A stretch of DNA of 64,000 bases from Streptomyces sioyaensis (GTDB taxonomy: Bacteria > Actinomycetota > Actinomycetes > Streptomycetales > Streptomycetaceae): positions 1-64,000 of the forward strand of contig NZ_SDIF01000009.1 in assembly GCF_004122735.1 (NCBI RefSeq), in the 5' to 3' direction. Numbering within the stretch: position 1 is the first letter of the stretch; every line of letters starts with the position of its first letter. The notes under the pieces are model-generated. The model did no database searches. It was not told the DNA's origin and saw only the letters and a program-made list of their open reading frames with translations. Both the position numbers and the translations under genes were made by a program. Positions 46,076-55,138 of the stretch are shown here, in pieces.

Positions 46076-46425
46076 GCGACGGTGCTGTTGTGTCAGGATC
46101 GCGGGGTAGGTGGCGAGGCTCGGTCGAGAGTGTCGGCCCTGTCGGCCCGTGACGCTCATATGACGCTCCAGCCAGCCGACGCGCACGCTGGCCTGAAAAG
46201 CCGGTCTGACCTGCTCTTCTCCCAATATCAGCTCAGCCGATGCGATTCCGGTGACGCATCATGTGGAGTGTGCTGTCGTGCTGGATCGGGTGGTCAAGGG
46301 CTCTTGACCTGCGGGCGGGCGGTTCGCTCGACCTGTTTGCCTACCTGCACCGGGTCGAGTGGACGGTTCCCCCGTGATGGGAACGGGTGCTCTGCGCTGT
46401 CTCGTGGCGCGGACGGGGTGTCAGG
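46076..46425. other. Right junction of the accessory region
   Basis: No supported gene. It contains the third att-like repeat followed by the apparent original end of a methyltransferase-type reading frame. Confidence 0.5.
46246..46270 (+). repeat. Direct repeat copy 3 (att-like) with a methyltransferase tail
   Basis: This copy matches 3798-3822 at 24 of 25 bases. In frame it reads IPVTHHVECAVVLDRVVKGS and stops at TGA 46305, parallel to FPVTHHVECVVVLEKAGKGV of the intact gene. It is therefore a displaced copy of the gene's 3' end, as left at the far side of an island by site-specific integration. Confidence 0.85.
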
Positions 46426-46821
46426 TCATCCGAGTGGCTGGCACACCTGATTCACGTCACTTCCTCCAGGCTGGCGGCCATCGAAGTCAGAGAGGCTCCC
46501 CGGCGGTCTGTCAGCGAAGACCGCGGGCTTGCTCCAGCGTGGTCTCGACCAGGCCACGTACCGCATGCTGCGCGGCGTACGGTGCTTGACCTGCTCTGCG
46601 TCGGCCTTGCCGCCGGGGGCGGAATTCATGTGCGGAGCACCGCCGCGCTGCGCTTTGATATCCCGTTCGCCCAGCCTGGCAACGCGCGTGCCGTCCCTGG
46701 AGTCATACCGCCCGCTACCCTTCACGGTTTCGGAATAGCCGGGGCCGACCCACTTCTGCGCCGCCTCGAGAGCTTCATTCGTTGGGATCTGAGTCCCATC
46801 CAGGGAGCGGGACTCGACCAA
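46426..46821 (-). pseudogene. Polymorphic-toxin C-terminal remnant
   Basis: The frame contains LDGTQIPTNEALEAAQKWVG, then GSGRYDSRDGTRVARLGERD and GGAPHMNSAPGGK. This resembles C-terminal toxin domains that I recall from large Streptomyces WXG toxins (PxNEEA...WVGPGY...RYVSADGTRQVRMG...HMNFE). No upstream toxin body is present and the end looks degraded, so it is probably an orphaned tail. Confidence 0.6.
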
Positions 46822-46884
46822 GTCCGCCGCGGAAGCGGCGGTGACAGAGGCGGTCTGTGTGGAACGGGCCTGTCCGGGAGCCCG

Positions 46885-47700
46885 CTAAGGGCGCGGGGTG
46901 CGCGGCTCGATCCGGTGGTCGAAAGCGGCACCCCCAACGCCGACCGTGGTCACTCCGCCGTCGACGGTGAGGACGGCTCCGTTGACGTAGGACGCGGCGG
47001 GCGACAGCAGCCAGTCGATCGCCTCGGCGACCTCCTCCGGATCGCCCGGACGCCCGGCGGGAGTCAGCCGGTTCGCCTCCTCGTATGCCGCCTCGGCACC
47101 GCCCGCCAGCCCCGCCTCCGCCGCGAACCGCGCCATCCGCTGGTCGGCCATCTCCGTACGCACCCAGCCCGGGCACACCGCGTTGGCCCGCAGCCCCTGC
47201 GGCCCGTAGTCGACGGCGAGGGAGCGGCAGAGGTGGAGCAGACCCGCCTTGGACGTCGCATAGGCGGCGTTGCCGACGCTGTTGCGGAGCGCGGCGACCG
47301 AGGCGACCGTGACCACCGCGCCGCGGGCCGCCAGCAGATGCGGCAGTGCGGCACGCAGCAGCAGGAACGGGCCGGTGAGGTTGGTCCGTATCAGCTCTTC
47401 CCAGTCCTCGACCGCGGTGTCGCCGACCGCGCCGCCCCGCCCGATTCCGGCGTTGAGCACCACACCGTCGAGTCTCCCGTAGGCAGTCACCGTCGCCTCG
47501 ACGAGCTCGCGCACGGCCTCGGGGTCGGCAGCGTCGGAAGGGTGGGCCAGCGCTCCGGTCTCCTCGGCCACCCGGCGCAGTGGCTCGGGCCGCCGCCCGG
47601 AGATCACGACCTGGTGCCCGGCGGCGCGCAGCAGCCGGGCGGTGGCGGCCCCGATTCCCGTTCCCCCGCCCGTCACCAGGACAACACGCTGTTCCGACAT
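46885..47700 (-). CDS. Short-chain dehydrogenase/reductase
   Basis: The 271-aa classical SDR has the nucleotide motif TGGGTGIG at residues 10-17, LNAGIGRG for the NNAG position, a serine in VASVAALRN, the active-site YATSK and PGWVRTEM. The C-terminal YVNGAVLTVDGG is the usual SDR ending. Substrate not predictable. ATG at 47700. The frame is open further upstream only as the mirror of the next gene. Confidence 0.9.
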   Translation of the reverse strand: MSEQRVVLVTGGGTGIGAATARLLRAAGHQVVISGRRPEPLRRVAEETGALAHPSDAADPEAVRELVEATVTAYGRLDGVVLNAGIGRGGAVGDTAVEDWEELIRTNLTGPFLLLRAALPHLLAARGAVVTVASVAALRNSVGNAAYATSKAGLLHLCRSLAVDYGPQGLRANAVCPGWVRTEMADQRMARFAAEAGLAGGAEAAYEEANRLTPAGRPGDPEEVAEAIDWLLSPAASYVNGAVLTVDGGVTTVGVGGAAFDHRIEPRTPRP

Positions 47701-48066
47701 GGTCGTTCGCCTCCGAAGGTGGTCAGCTTCCGGTTCCCCGCACCGCGAGCATAAAGCGCCGACACCGCCGGGCCGACCGGGTACGGCTGCTGTCGGCACA
47801 GCGGCTGCGTGCGGGGCGAGGGACGACCGCGGCGAAGGGCAGCGGCGAGCAAGGCGGCGGTCAATCGGTGGAACGGTGTGACGGTGGAGGCTTGCGGCAG
47901 AAGCACGCCGCATCGAGACGGTCCTGCTCGTCTCCTGAACGCGGCACTCAGCACTGGTGAGCGGCAGGCCGCCCAGTATGTCTAACTGCGCGTATGTGGA
48001 GAGAAGTTGCAGGCCAGGCCTCGAACACTGTGCGCTACTTGGTTCGAGTGGCTGGGCTGTGGTCGC
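47701..48066. other. Divergent intergenic region
   Basis: About 370 bases between divergent genes (SDR and the DUF2993 protein). It must hold both promoters. I see no further gene or clear RNA structure. Confidence 0.5.
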
Positions 48067-49323
48067 ATGGTGGCGATGCTCTCCAACGAACCTTCCGCAG
48101 ACTCCAAGGCGCGGGTACCGGCGAGCCGGGCTGCCCAGGACGACCCGGCCTCGGACAACCAGGGCCCGGACGGGCCGTCGGCTCAGGGCGGTGAAGAGCC
48201 GGACGACTCGTCGACCCAGGGCAACACCGCCGGCGCCGACTCCGGTACGGGCACCGGCAGCAACACCGCCGGTGACACCGCCGTCACCGACAACGGCACC
48301 GACTCGGGCGCCGGCGCTGCCGTCGGCACCACCGCAGCCGACGCAGGCACTGACCACACGAGCACCGGCGACGAGAACGAGCACCCGCGGGCCGGGCGCA
48401 AGCCTCGTCGGATCGTGCGGAGGACCGCGAAGGTGGTCGTCGCGCTGGCCATCGTGCTTGCATTTCTTGCGCTCGGTGACCGGTGGGCCGTGCTCTACGC
48501 GGAGAACCTGGCGGCGCAGCAGGTGCAGAAGGCGCTGAAGCTGCGCGCGGAGCCCGAGGTGCACATCGACAGCTTTCCGTTCATCGGGCAGGTGCTCGCG
48601 GGCAACATCGACCACGTCGAGGTCAACGTTCCCGATGTCGACGCCGGGCCGGTCTCCGTCGCTCAGGTGAAGGGGACGGTGGACGACATCGGGATCGTCG
48701 GCAGCCTGCCGTCCTCGGTCAAGGGTGCGGTGCTGAGCCGGGTGCGCGGTGACGTCCTGCTGGACTTCAAGGACCTGAACCGCGAAGTCGGCGCGTCGCA
48801 GGTGCACTTGATGCCGGGCCCCGAGAAGAACACGGTGCTGGCCGGTGGCGACCTGCCGGTGGGCGACAAGCAGGCCCAGATCCGGGGGCGTGCGCAGTTG
48901 CAGCGCACCGGGGAGCGCGGCCTGCGCATGACCGTGCAGGACACGCGCGTGGTGGTGCCCGGCCTGCTCACGTACGTACCGGGCAAGGGCGGTGGCTTGC
49001 AGCTGACCGCACCCGTCGCCGAAAAGATGGACGAGGGTGAGCTGCAACAGGCGACCGGGAAGCACGTCCTTCCGCAGCAGATGATGAGGGGCAGCGTGCT
49101 GGACACGGTCGTGGACCATCCGTCGCTGCTCAAGCCCACCGGCATCGATCCCTCGCTCGTCCAGGGCCTACAGAAGCTCCGGGAGCCGAAGGTCGCGCAA
49201 CAGATGGAGTTCTCCGCGCAGCTGCCGGACAACCTGCCGAGCGAGATTCGGCTGCGGGACATCTCCGTGTCGAAGAACGGCATTCGGGCGCAGCTGACCG
49301 GCAAGGATGTACCGGTGGGCTAG
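48067..49323 (+). CDS. LmeA-like DUF2993 phospholipid-binding membrane protein
   Basis: The 418-aa protein has an acidic, threonine/glycine-rich disordered N-terminus (residues 1-110). A basic patch (RKPRRIVRRTAK), one membrane anchor (VVVALAIVLAFLALGDRW) and an extracytoplasmic DUF2993 domain follow (FPFIGQVLAGNIDHVEVNVP, later IRLRDISVSKNGIRAQLTGK). LmeA-type proteins bind phospholipids and act in cell-envelope maintenance in actinobacteria. ATG 48067 or 48076 could start it. Confidence 0.85.
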   Translation: MVAMLSNEPSADSKARVPASRAAQDDPASDNQGPDGPSAQGGEEPDDSSTQGNTAGADSGTGTGSNTAGDTAVTDNGTDSGAGAAVGTTAADAGTDHTSTGDENEHPRAGRKPRRIVRRTAKVVVALAIVLAFLALGDRWAVLYAENLAAQQVQKALKLRAEPEVHIDSFPFIGQVLAGNIDHVEVNVPDVDAGPVSVAQVKGTVDDIGIVGSLPSSVKGAVLSRVRGDVLLDFKDLNREVGASQVHLMPGPEKNTVLAGGDLPVGDKQAQIRGRAQLQRTGERGLRMTVQDTRVVVPGLLTYVPGKGGGLQLTAPVAEKMDEGELQQATGKHVLPQQMMRGSVLDTVVDHPSLLKPTGIDPSLVQGLQKLREPKVAQQMEFSAQLPDNLPSEIRLRDISVSKNGIRAQLTGKDVPVG

Positions 49324-49777
49324 TACTCCAGCCGAGGTTCGTGACCTGAGCTGGTTCTTCTTCGGTAGTGCAGCGTTGGGCTGGGTGCTGTCTGCTCCAG
49401 GCAGACCAGTTCGGTGCGCGATCTCGTGGAGGGAGGCGGGCCGGGTGGCGGGGCAGGAGATGTTCCAGGAGCCGGGCAGTTGGGAGGTGGCTCGCAACTG
49501 ATCCCGGTCCTGGGCCGAATCCGTGTCCCGCGCCCGGCCGGCGGACACCCGCGGACACGCCCCGACCACGTGTGCGGCGGTAGGCCGTACAGCTCGCGCT
49601 GAAAAGGGAGTTACCTGCGACGGCGGAGGATCCGGTACACGATTCCCGAGCGCAGGGACCAGTGTGCCTACCGTCTGCAGCGGGGGAGGAGAGGCGCAGC
49701 CCAAGGAGCCGGCACCGATGTGAGGTCCGAGTCTTGCTCTTCTCGGCCAGGCCGAGCGAGCCCCGCCGTGCGTACAA
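49324..49777. other. Non-coding region before the tRNA-like element
   Basis: I see no supported gene in this roughly 450-bp stretch. A minus-strand frame contains ASLHEIAHRTGLP, which looks like a stray regulator HTH fragment but has no start or continuation. Confidence 0.4.
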
Positions 49778-49808
49778 AAGGGCCCTTCCCGTAGAGGGAA
49801 GGGCCCTT
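49778..49808 (-). terminator. Strong terminator after the tRNA-like RNA
   Basis: A 13-bp perfect stem, AAGGGCCCTTCCC with GGGAAGGGCCCTT and a 5-nt loop, is followed on the minus strand by TTTT. It begins at the last base of the tRNA-like CCA end. Confidence 0.85.
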
Positions 49809-49890
49809 GGTGGAGCGCCCGGCAGGCCTTGCACCTGCATTTCCCACCGGCTGGTGGGCGTCTTTCCTTGGACCACAGACGCGCGACTCC
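49808..49890 (-). ncRNA. Degenerate tRNA-like RNA
   Basis: Read on the minus strand it ends in CCACCA. It has a T-arm GCAGG-TGCAAGG-CCTGC, a possible D-arm GTCT...AGAC with a GG loop, and a central arm CCCACC-AGCC-GGTGGG whose 4-nt loop lacks U33 and a normal anticodon. Acceptor pairing is imperfect, either GGAG(T)CGC with GCGCTCC or GCGC with GCGC in a 74-nt version (49884-49811). It is too regular to be random but not a normal elongator tRNA. It may be a decayed tRNA gene or a specialised tRNA mimic. Confidence 0.6.
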
Positions 49891-50557
49891 GACCTGTGGG
49901 CCGAAGCGACATCATGATCATACTGCATCGGCGCGCCAGCAGCGAGAATCCGCCCAGTTGCCGCCACGGGCAAGCCTGTGACCTGGTCTGCGCGAGCCAG
50001 TACGGAGGATCTGACTTCGCCGTCCAGTTCGTGGATGCTCAGTGGCATCGGACCGGCGGGAACAACCGCAAGAGCACGTAAGGCGCTCACGGCCGGCCAC
50101 TGTTGCTCTCTCCGCACACGGTCGACCGCGTTCCCGCCGGTCGATGTGCGCATGGCGCTGCGGGAGTTGCGTTCAGACGACACGCGCGTCGTACCGGGGC
50201 ATCCGTCACGGACGCGAATCCTGCGCGAGCACATCACGGTAGAGAGCCTGAAGCCGGCCGAGCTGCTGTTTGCGGAGCTCCTGCCGTGCCGGCTTGTGCG
50301 GGGCTCTGGTCGTCCGTTCCGTGGCGGGCGAGGGGAAAAGGTCGGCGCCGGATTTCGATCGCCAGTGCATACACGGCTTCACCGCGTTGGAGGTCCAGGA
50401 GCAGGGGAAACGCTGCCGCATCGCATCCCCACGGGCGGCTCGGATGCATGGCCAGATATGCCCTACGTGACAGATTGGCCGATTTTAGGACCGCGACGTT
50501 GCCGGGGAGTTGGCGCGGGGACATGATCACTGCCCGTATCAACCTGATCACTCATCC
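49891..50557. other. Non-coding region upstream of tRNA-like element
   Basis: About 670 bases without a gene I can support. It must include the minus-strand promoter of the tRNA-like RNA. Open frames here have poor composition and no ribosome binding site. Confidence 0.4.
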
Positions 50558-50569
50558 AGGAGGCGATGC

Positions 50570-50817
50570 GTGATACGCCCAACCGCTTTCCGCGCCCTCC
50601 CCGGCGCCGCCGTGACCGCGGCCCCGCCCTGCCCCTCGCCCAGGGAGCCCAGGCCGCCGCCTCGACCCCCGTCGCCCCGACGACCGCCGCTGTCGGCCGT
50701 CCCAGCCAGGTCCACCTGGTCGACTCCGACTTCGTGCGCTCCCACCTGCGCGTCGAGGTCCGGTACGGCGACGCCCCCCGGTCCGGCCCCGCGTCGTCGC
50801 CTCGGCGGCGATGCTGA
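50570..50817 (+). pseudogene. Broken secreted-protein gene (signal peptide remnant)
   Basis: AGGAGG sits six bases before GTG 50570, which opens VIRPTAFRALPGAAVTAA. After a one-base shift near 50625 the frame continues LPLAQGAQAAASTPVAPTTA and VHLVDSDFVRSHLRVEVRYG. Together these read as a Tat/Sec-type signal peptide and the start of an exported protein, with the rest lost. I do not recognise the family. Confidence 0.55.
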
Positions 50818-51082
50818 GGTGGCGAGGCACCGGTGCCGCCCGACCCGGGCGGTCCGCCGGCCACCAGGTCATGACCGGCGACGACCGTACCGCCACCGCC
50901 GTCTCCCGCCTTTGCCGCATCTCCTTCCGTCTCGCGGCGGCGCTCCTTCCAGTCGCCGGCGCAGCGACCCAGGCCGGCGCGGCTGAGGTCCGGAGCGGTT
51001 GCTTACCGCAAACCCCTCATTGCGTCGTTCGCTTGCATGCCCTGTTTCACGAGATTCCACAACAAGGGAGTTAGTGATTTTC

Positions 51083-52339
51083 ATGTACAAGCGTCGGAGT
51101 TTACTCGCCATCGCCACTGTGAGTGCGGTGATATGCACCGCTGGAGTCATGCCATCGGTCAGCCATGCCGCCAGCGGCGGCGACGGGGAAAGGGAGGGCT
51201 CCTACGCCGAAACGCACGGTCTGACGGCGGAAGACGTCAAGAACATCAACGCACTGAACAAAAGGGCTCTGGCCGCGGGTCAACCCGGCAATTCTCTGGT
51301 GGAATTGCCGCCGAGCGTCAGTGGGCTGTTCCGGGCCCCCGGCGCCGTCGACGACAGGGTGACCCCTCCCGCCGAGCCGCTCAACAGGATGCCTGACGCG
51401 TACCGGGCCAACGGAGGTAGGGCCACTACGGTCATCAACAACTACATACGCAAGTGGCAGCAGGTCTACAGTCACCGCGACGGCAGGCAACAGCAAATGA
51501 CCGAAGAGCAGCGAGAAGAGCTGTCCTACGGCTGCGTCGGCGTCACCTGGGTCAATTCTGGCCCTTACCCGACGAACAAATTGGCGTTCGCGTACTTCGA
51601 CGAGAACAAGTACAAGAACGATCTGGAAAACAGCAGGCCACGACCCGGTGAGACGCAGGCGGAGTTCGAGGGGCGCATCGCCAAGGACAGTTTCGACGAG
51701 GGGAAGGGTTTCAAGCGGGCGCGTGAGGTGGCGTCCGTCATGAACAAGGCCCTGGAAAGTGCGCACAACGAGGGGGCTTACATCGACAACCTCAAGACGG
51801 AGCTCACGAACAAAAATGACGCTCTGCTCTACGAGGGCAGCGGTTCGAACTTTTACTCGGCGTTGAGGGATACGCCGTCCTTCAGGGAAAGGGATGGAGG
51901 CAACTATGACCCATCCAAGATGAAGGCGGTGGTCTACTCGAAGCACTTCTGGAGCGGGCAGGACCAGCGGGGCTCCTCCGACAAGAGGAAGTACGGCGAC
52001 CCGGATGCATTCCGCCCCGACCAGGGCACAGGGCTGGTGGACATGTCGAAGGACAGGAATATTCCGCGCAGTCCCGCCAAGCCCGGCGAAAGTTGGGTCA
52101 ATTTCGACTACGGCTGGTTCGGGGCTCAGGCAGAAGCGGATGCCGACAAAACCATATGGACCCACGCCAACCACTATCACGCGCCCAACGGCGGCATGGG
52201 GCCCATGAACGTCTACGAGAGCAAGTTCCGGAACTGGTCTGCGGGGTACGCGGACTTCGACCGCGGAACCTACGTCATCACGTTCATACCCAAGAGCTGG
52301 AACACTGCGCCCGCCGAGGTGAAGCAGGGCTGGCCGTAA
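51083..52339 (+). CDS. Microbial transglutaminase (protein-glutamine gamma-glutamyltransferase) precursor
   Basis: The 418-aa preproenzyme is strongly similar to S. mobaraensis transglutaminase. It has a signal peptide (residues 1-30, ending VSHAASG), a propeptide with SYAETHGLTAEDVKNINALN, and a mature enzyme from about DDRVTPPAEPLNRMPD. The catalytic Cys lies in YGCVGVTW, with the Asp and His partners in FDYGWFGAQ and WTHANHYHAPNGG, and the sequence ends SWNTAPAEVKQGWP. It crosslinks proteins through glutamine and lysine side chains outside the cell, and extracellular proteases normally remove the propeptide. The propeptide is longer than that of S. mobaraensis. ATG 51083 or GTG 51074 could start it, since AAGGGAG lies between 51064 and 51070. 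Confidence 0.96.
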   Translation: MYKRRSLLAIATVSAVICTAGVMPSVSHAASGGDGEREGSYAETHGLTAEDVKNINALNKRALAAGQPGNSLVELPPSVSGLFRAPGAVDDRVTPPAEPLNRMPDAYRANGGRATTVINNYIRKWQQVYSHRDGRQQQMTEEQREELSYGCVGVTWVNSGPYPTNKLAFAYFDENKYKNDLENSRPRPGETQAEFEGRIAKDSFDEGKGFKRAREVASVMNKALESAHNEGAYIDNLKTELTNKNDALLYEGSGSNFYSALRDTPSFRERDGGNYDPSKMKAVVYSKHFWSGQDQRGSSDKRKYGDPDAFRPDQGTGLVDMSKDRNIPRSPAKPGESWVNFDYGWFGAQAEADADKTIWTHANHYHAPNGGMGPMNVYESKFRNWSAGYADFDRGTYVITFIPKSWNTAPAEVKQGWP

Positions 52340-52348
52340 CAGAGCCGG

Positions 52349-52380
52349 GTAGGAGGGGCCGGGCCCCCGGCCCCTCCTAC
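52349..52380. terminator. Terminator after transglutaminase gene
   Basis: A 15-bp perfect stem, GTAGGAGGGGCCGGG with CCCGGCCCCTCCTAC, starts ten bases after the transglutaminase stop. It may also end transcription from the converging regulator gene. Confidence 0.85.
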
Positions 52381-52548
52381 CCCTGCCCGACGCACCCGCA
52401 AGGGAATCGAGACCTCGACACGCTTGGGCCGCCTCTCGCTGCGGCTGATGCCTAACGACGGCGGACCCGCCGCCGAGGGGGCTCGCCCCCTCGGTCACGC
52501 GGTCACGCCATCATCGGGGACTCGTTCGCGGGCCCCGGGGAGCCTTGC

Positions 52549-53202
52549 TCAGGTGCCCAGGCCGGCGTCTCGTGCCAGGAGTGCGGCCTGTACCCGGTTT
52601 TCGCAGCCCAGCTTGGCGAGGATGCGGCTCACATACGTTTTGACCGTGGCCTCGCTCATATGGATCCGCTGGCCGGCGTCCGCATTGGACAGGCCCTCGC
52701 CCAGCAGTGCCAGGACCTCCCGCTCGCGGCCCGACAAGGTCTCCAGCCGACGGCGGGCCTGCTCGGCGCGGCGCGCGCTCTGGCCGGACGCCAGCGAGTC
52801 CACGACATGACGGGTGGCGCCCGGCGACAGGTAGGCGTCCCCGGCCGCGGCGGCCCGTACCGCGCGCATCAGCTCCGCGGGCGCCGAGTCCTTGAGCAGA
52901 AAGCCCGCACTGCCCTCGGCCAGGGCGCGCAGCACGTTCTGCTGCTCCCCGAAGGTGGTGAGGATCAGCACCCGCGCATCGGGGGCGGTCCGGCGGAGTT
53001 CGGCGAGGGCCGTCAGCCCGTCCATGACCGGCATCCGGATGTCGAGAAGTACGACGTCCACCCGCTGGGCGCGGGCCAGTTCGATCGCCTCGCGGCCGTT
53101 CGCCGCCTCCGCGACGACGTCGATGTCGTCGGCCGAGGTGAGGATCATCCTGATGCCCGCCCGAATGAGCGGCTCGTCATCCGTGACGAGAACCTTGATC
53201 AC
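52549..53202 (-). CDS. NarL/LuxR-type response regulator
   Basis: The 217-aa regulator has a receiver domain (VTDDEPLIRAG with the acidic pair, phospho-acceptor Asp in VVLLDIRMPVMDG, Lys in LLKDSAPAE). A C-terminal LuxR helix-turn-helix (LSGREREVLALLGEGLSNAD) follows. GTG 53202 follows AGGAGACTC. The neighbouring histidine kinase gene lies upstream on the same strand and is its likely partner. Confidence 0.93.
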   Translation of the reverse strand: MIKVLVTDDEPLIRAGIRMILTSADDIDVVAEAANGREAIELARAQRVDVVLLDIRMPVMDGLTALAELRRTAPDARVLILTTFGEQQNVLRALAEGSAGFLLKDSAPAELMRAVRAAAAGDAYLSPGATRHVVDSLASGQSARRAEQARRRLETLSGREREVLALLGEGLSNADAGQRIHMSEATVKTYVSRILAKLGCENRVQAALLARDAGLGT

Positions 53203-53299
53203 GAGTCTCCTGTGCCCTCTTGAACGGTCATGGCTGCGGCCGCTCACCATCATCCCCGATGGCGCCACCCGCCCGGACCGCACGGCGAGCGTTGCGCCC

Positions 53300-55138
53300 T
53301 TACGACGTGACCTCGAAGGACTTCTTTTCGATCAACTTGCCGTCCTTGAAGCAGAACCGGAAAACCGGCTCCTTTTCCCAGCTGCTGCCGAGCTCCGAGG
53401 AATTCAGGCTGAGGCACTTCGCGCCCTCGGGCACCGGCGGTGCCCCCTTGTCCAGGCCATCGGTCATGATGGCGGAGCCATCGGGCAGCTGCTTGCGCAC
53501 CGCGGTCTCGGACCGGCCCACCGTCACCGCCGCGTACTCCTTCGGGTCGATCATGGCCTTGTTCAGCTCGGTCGTGAGGAAGGCCGCACCGACGAGGAGG
53601 CCGGCCACCAGCAGCACGGCGAGCAGTGCCGCCACCCCGCAACCGATGGCTGTACCGCTGCTTCTCTTCTGCGTGCTCATGGCCCGGGCCAGCTCCTTCG
53701 GCGATCCGTTCCCGTCAATGACCGGATCAGCTTCGCCGAGCGAACCCGTCGCGAGCTGCTGCCGAAAGTCGCCCGTGGGGTCAACGAATGTCGCCGTCTC
53801 GTCGCCGGGCGAGGAGCTGGTGGCACCGGGCTCCGGCGCGGTGTACGGCAGCACCCCCGCCAGCCGGAAGCCGCCGTCCGCCGTGGAGCCCACATGCACC
53901 ATGCCGCCGACGAGCCGGGCCCGCTCCCGGAGCCCGGTCAGCCCCTGGCCGCCGCTCACCACACTCCGGCCGTCGTCCGCGGTCTCGGGCACGGGGCCGT
54001 TCGCGACCTCCACGACCAACGAGTCCGGCTCATAGCGCAGTTCAATGGTGATCGAGGCGCCCGGGGCGTGCTTGTGGGCGTTGGTCAGGCCCTCCTGAGC
54101 TATCCGGTACGCCGCGTGACCGGCGGTCGGGGCGAGCGGACGCACCTCGCCCGAGCGCCGCAGCTCCACGGCCGTACCCGCGCTCCGGGACGCCTCCACC
54201 AAGCGCTCTATGCCTGCCACCCCGCGCGACGGGGCCTTGGCGTCCTCCTCTCCCATGGCCTCCAGAGCAGGCGGGGTGGGGGCGCCGCTTGCGACAGCCG
54301 GGGGAGTTGCCCCGTCCCCGGGGACGGGGGTGCCGTCCCGCAGCAGCCCCACCACCTCGCGCAGCTCGTGCATCGCGCCCACCGACGCTTCCCGCAGCAC
54401 CCCCACGGCTTCCCGCTGTCGTCCGGTCAGCTCGCGGTCCACCTCCAGCGCGCCGGTGTGCACCGAGATGAGGGCGAGCTGATGGCCGAGGCTGTCGTGC
54501 ATGTCCTGTGCGATGCGCTGGCGTTCGCGCATCCGGGCCTGTCCGGCGATCATCGCGCGCTCGCGCAGCAGTTGGGCGTTGTACTCGCGCAGGGTGTCCA
54601 GCAGCGTGCGGCGCTGCGACCAGTAGCGGCCGGCGAGGCCGGGCACGATGGTCGCGACCAGGGTCACCATGGCGACTATGACCAGGACCGCCGGCGAGAC
54701 GCGGGGCAACTCCTGCGAGAGGTCCAGGCCGAAGTCGAGGACGTACGCGAGGGCGAAGGTGGCGGTCGCCCTGCCCACCCCGTCGATCCGGCGCCCGCCG
54801 GACCAGCTGGCGACGGGCACCAGCAGCGCGAAACCGCCGAACGGGAACGAGGCCGCGACGGCCACCAGCAGGACGGTCCCGGGCAGCACCCGGCGCAGCG
54901 GCAACAGCAGTCCGGCGGCCAGTGCGACGGCGACGATCCGTACCGCGCCCCCGTCGCGCAAGGCCTCGGTTCCCGCCACAAGCGTCGCCAGGACCACACT
55001 CAGCAGCGATTCCAGCACGATGCGCCGGGGCGGCCACATCCCGGGACCGAAGAGAGCCCTGCCCGGTTCGGCCAGCCGCCGCAACCCCGTACGCACCCTT
55101 ACCGTGGGCGCCTGCCGAGCGCGCTGTGCACGCTCCAT
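53300..55138 (-). CDS. NarL-type sensor histidine kinase with extra C-terminal membrane domain
   Basis: The 612-aa protein has several N-terminal membrane helices (residues about 35-150), a HisKA_3 dimerisation domain with the phosphorylated His in QDMHDSLGHQLALIS, and a HATPase domain (AYRIAQEGLTNAHKHAPG). After the ATPase an unusual tail continues: an acidic linker, a helix AIGCGVAALLAVLLVAGLLV and a domain with two cysteines (GAKCLSLNSS and FRFCFKDGKL). That tail starts at an internal ATG (53680) and looks like a separate small membrane protein fused in frame. ATG 55138 follows GGAAGGT. Confidence 0.88.
   Translation of the reverse strand: MERAQRARQAPTVRVRTGLRRLAEPGRALFGPGMWPPRRIVLESLLSVVLATLVAGTEALRDGGAVRIVAVALAAGLLLPLRRVLPGTVLLVAVAASFPFGGFALLVPVASWSGGRRIDGVGRATATFALAYVLDFGLDLSQELPRVSPAVLVIVAMVTLVATIVPGLAGRYWSQRRTLLDTLREYNAQLLRERAMIAGQARMRERQRIAQDMHDSLGHQLALISVHTGALEVDRELTGRQREAVGVLREASVGAMHELREVVGLLRDGTPVPGDGATPPAVASGAPTPPALEAMGEEDAKAPSRGVAGIERLVEASRSAGTAVELRRSGEVRPLAPTAGHAAYRIAQEGLTNAHKHAPGASITIELRYEPDSLVVEVANGPVPETADDGRSVVSGGQGLTGLRERARLVGGMVHVGSTADGGFRLAGVLPYTAPEPGATSSSPGDETATFVDPTGDFRQQLATGSLGEADPVIDGNGSPKELARAMSTQKRSSGTAIGCGVAALLAVLLVAGLLVGAAFLTTELNKAMIDPKEYAAVTVGRSETAVRKQLPDGSAIMTDGLDKGAPPVPEGAKCLSLNSSELGSSWEKEPVFRFCFKDGKLIEKKSFEVTS

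Noticed and set aside
46885..49119. 744-residue minus-strand frame joining the SDR to an upstream region
   Set aside because: Only the last 271 residues are an SDR; the rest mirrors the DUF2993 gene.
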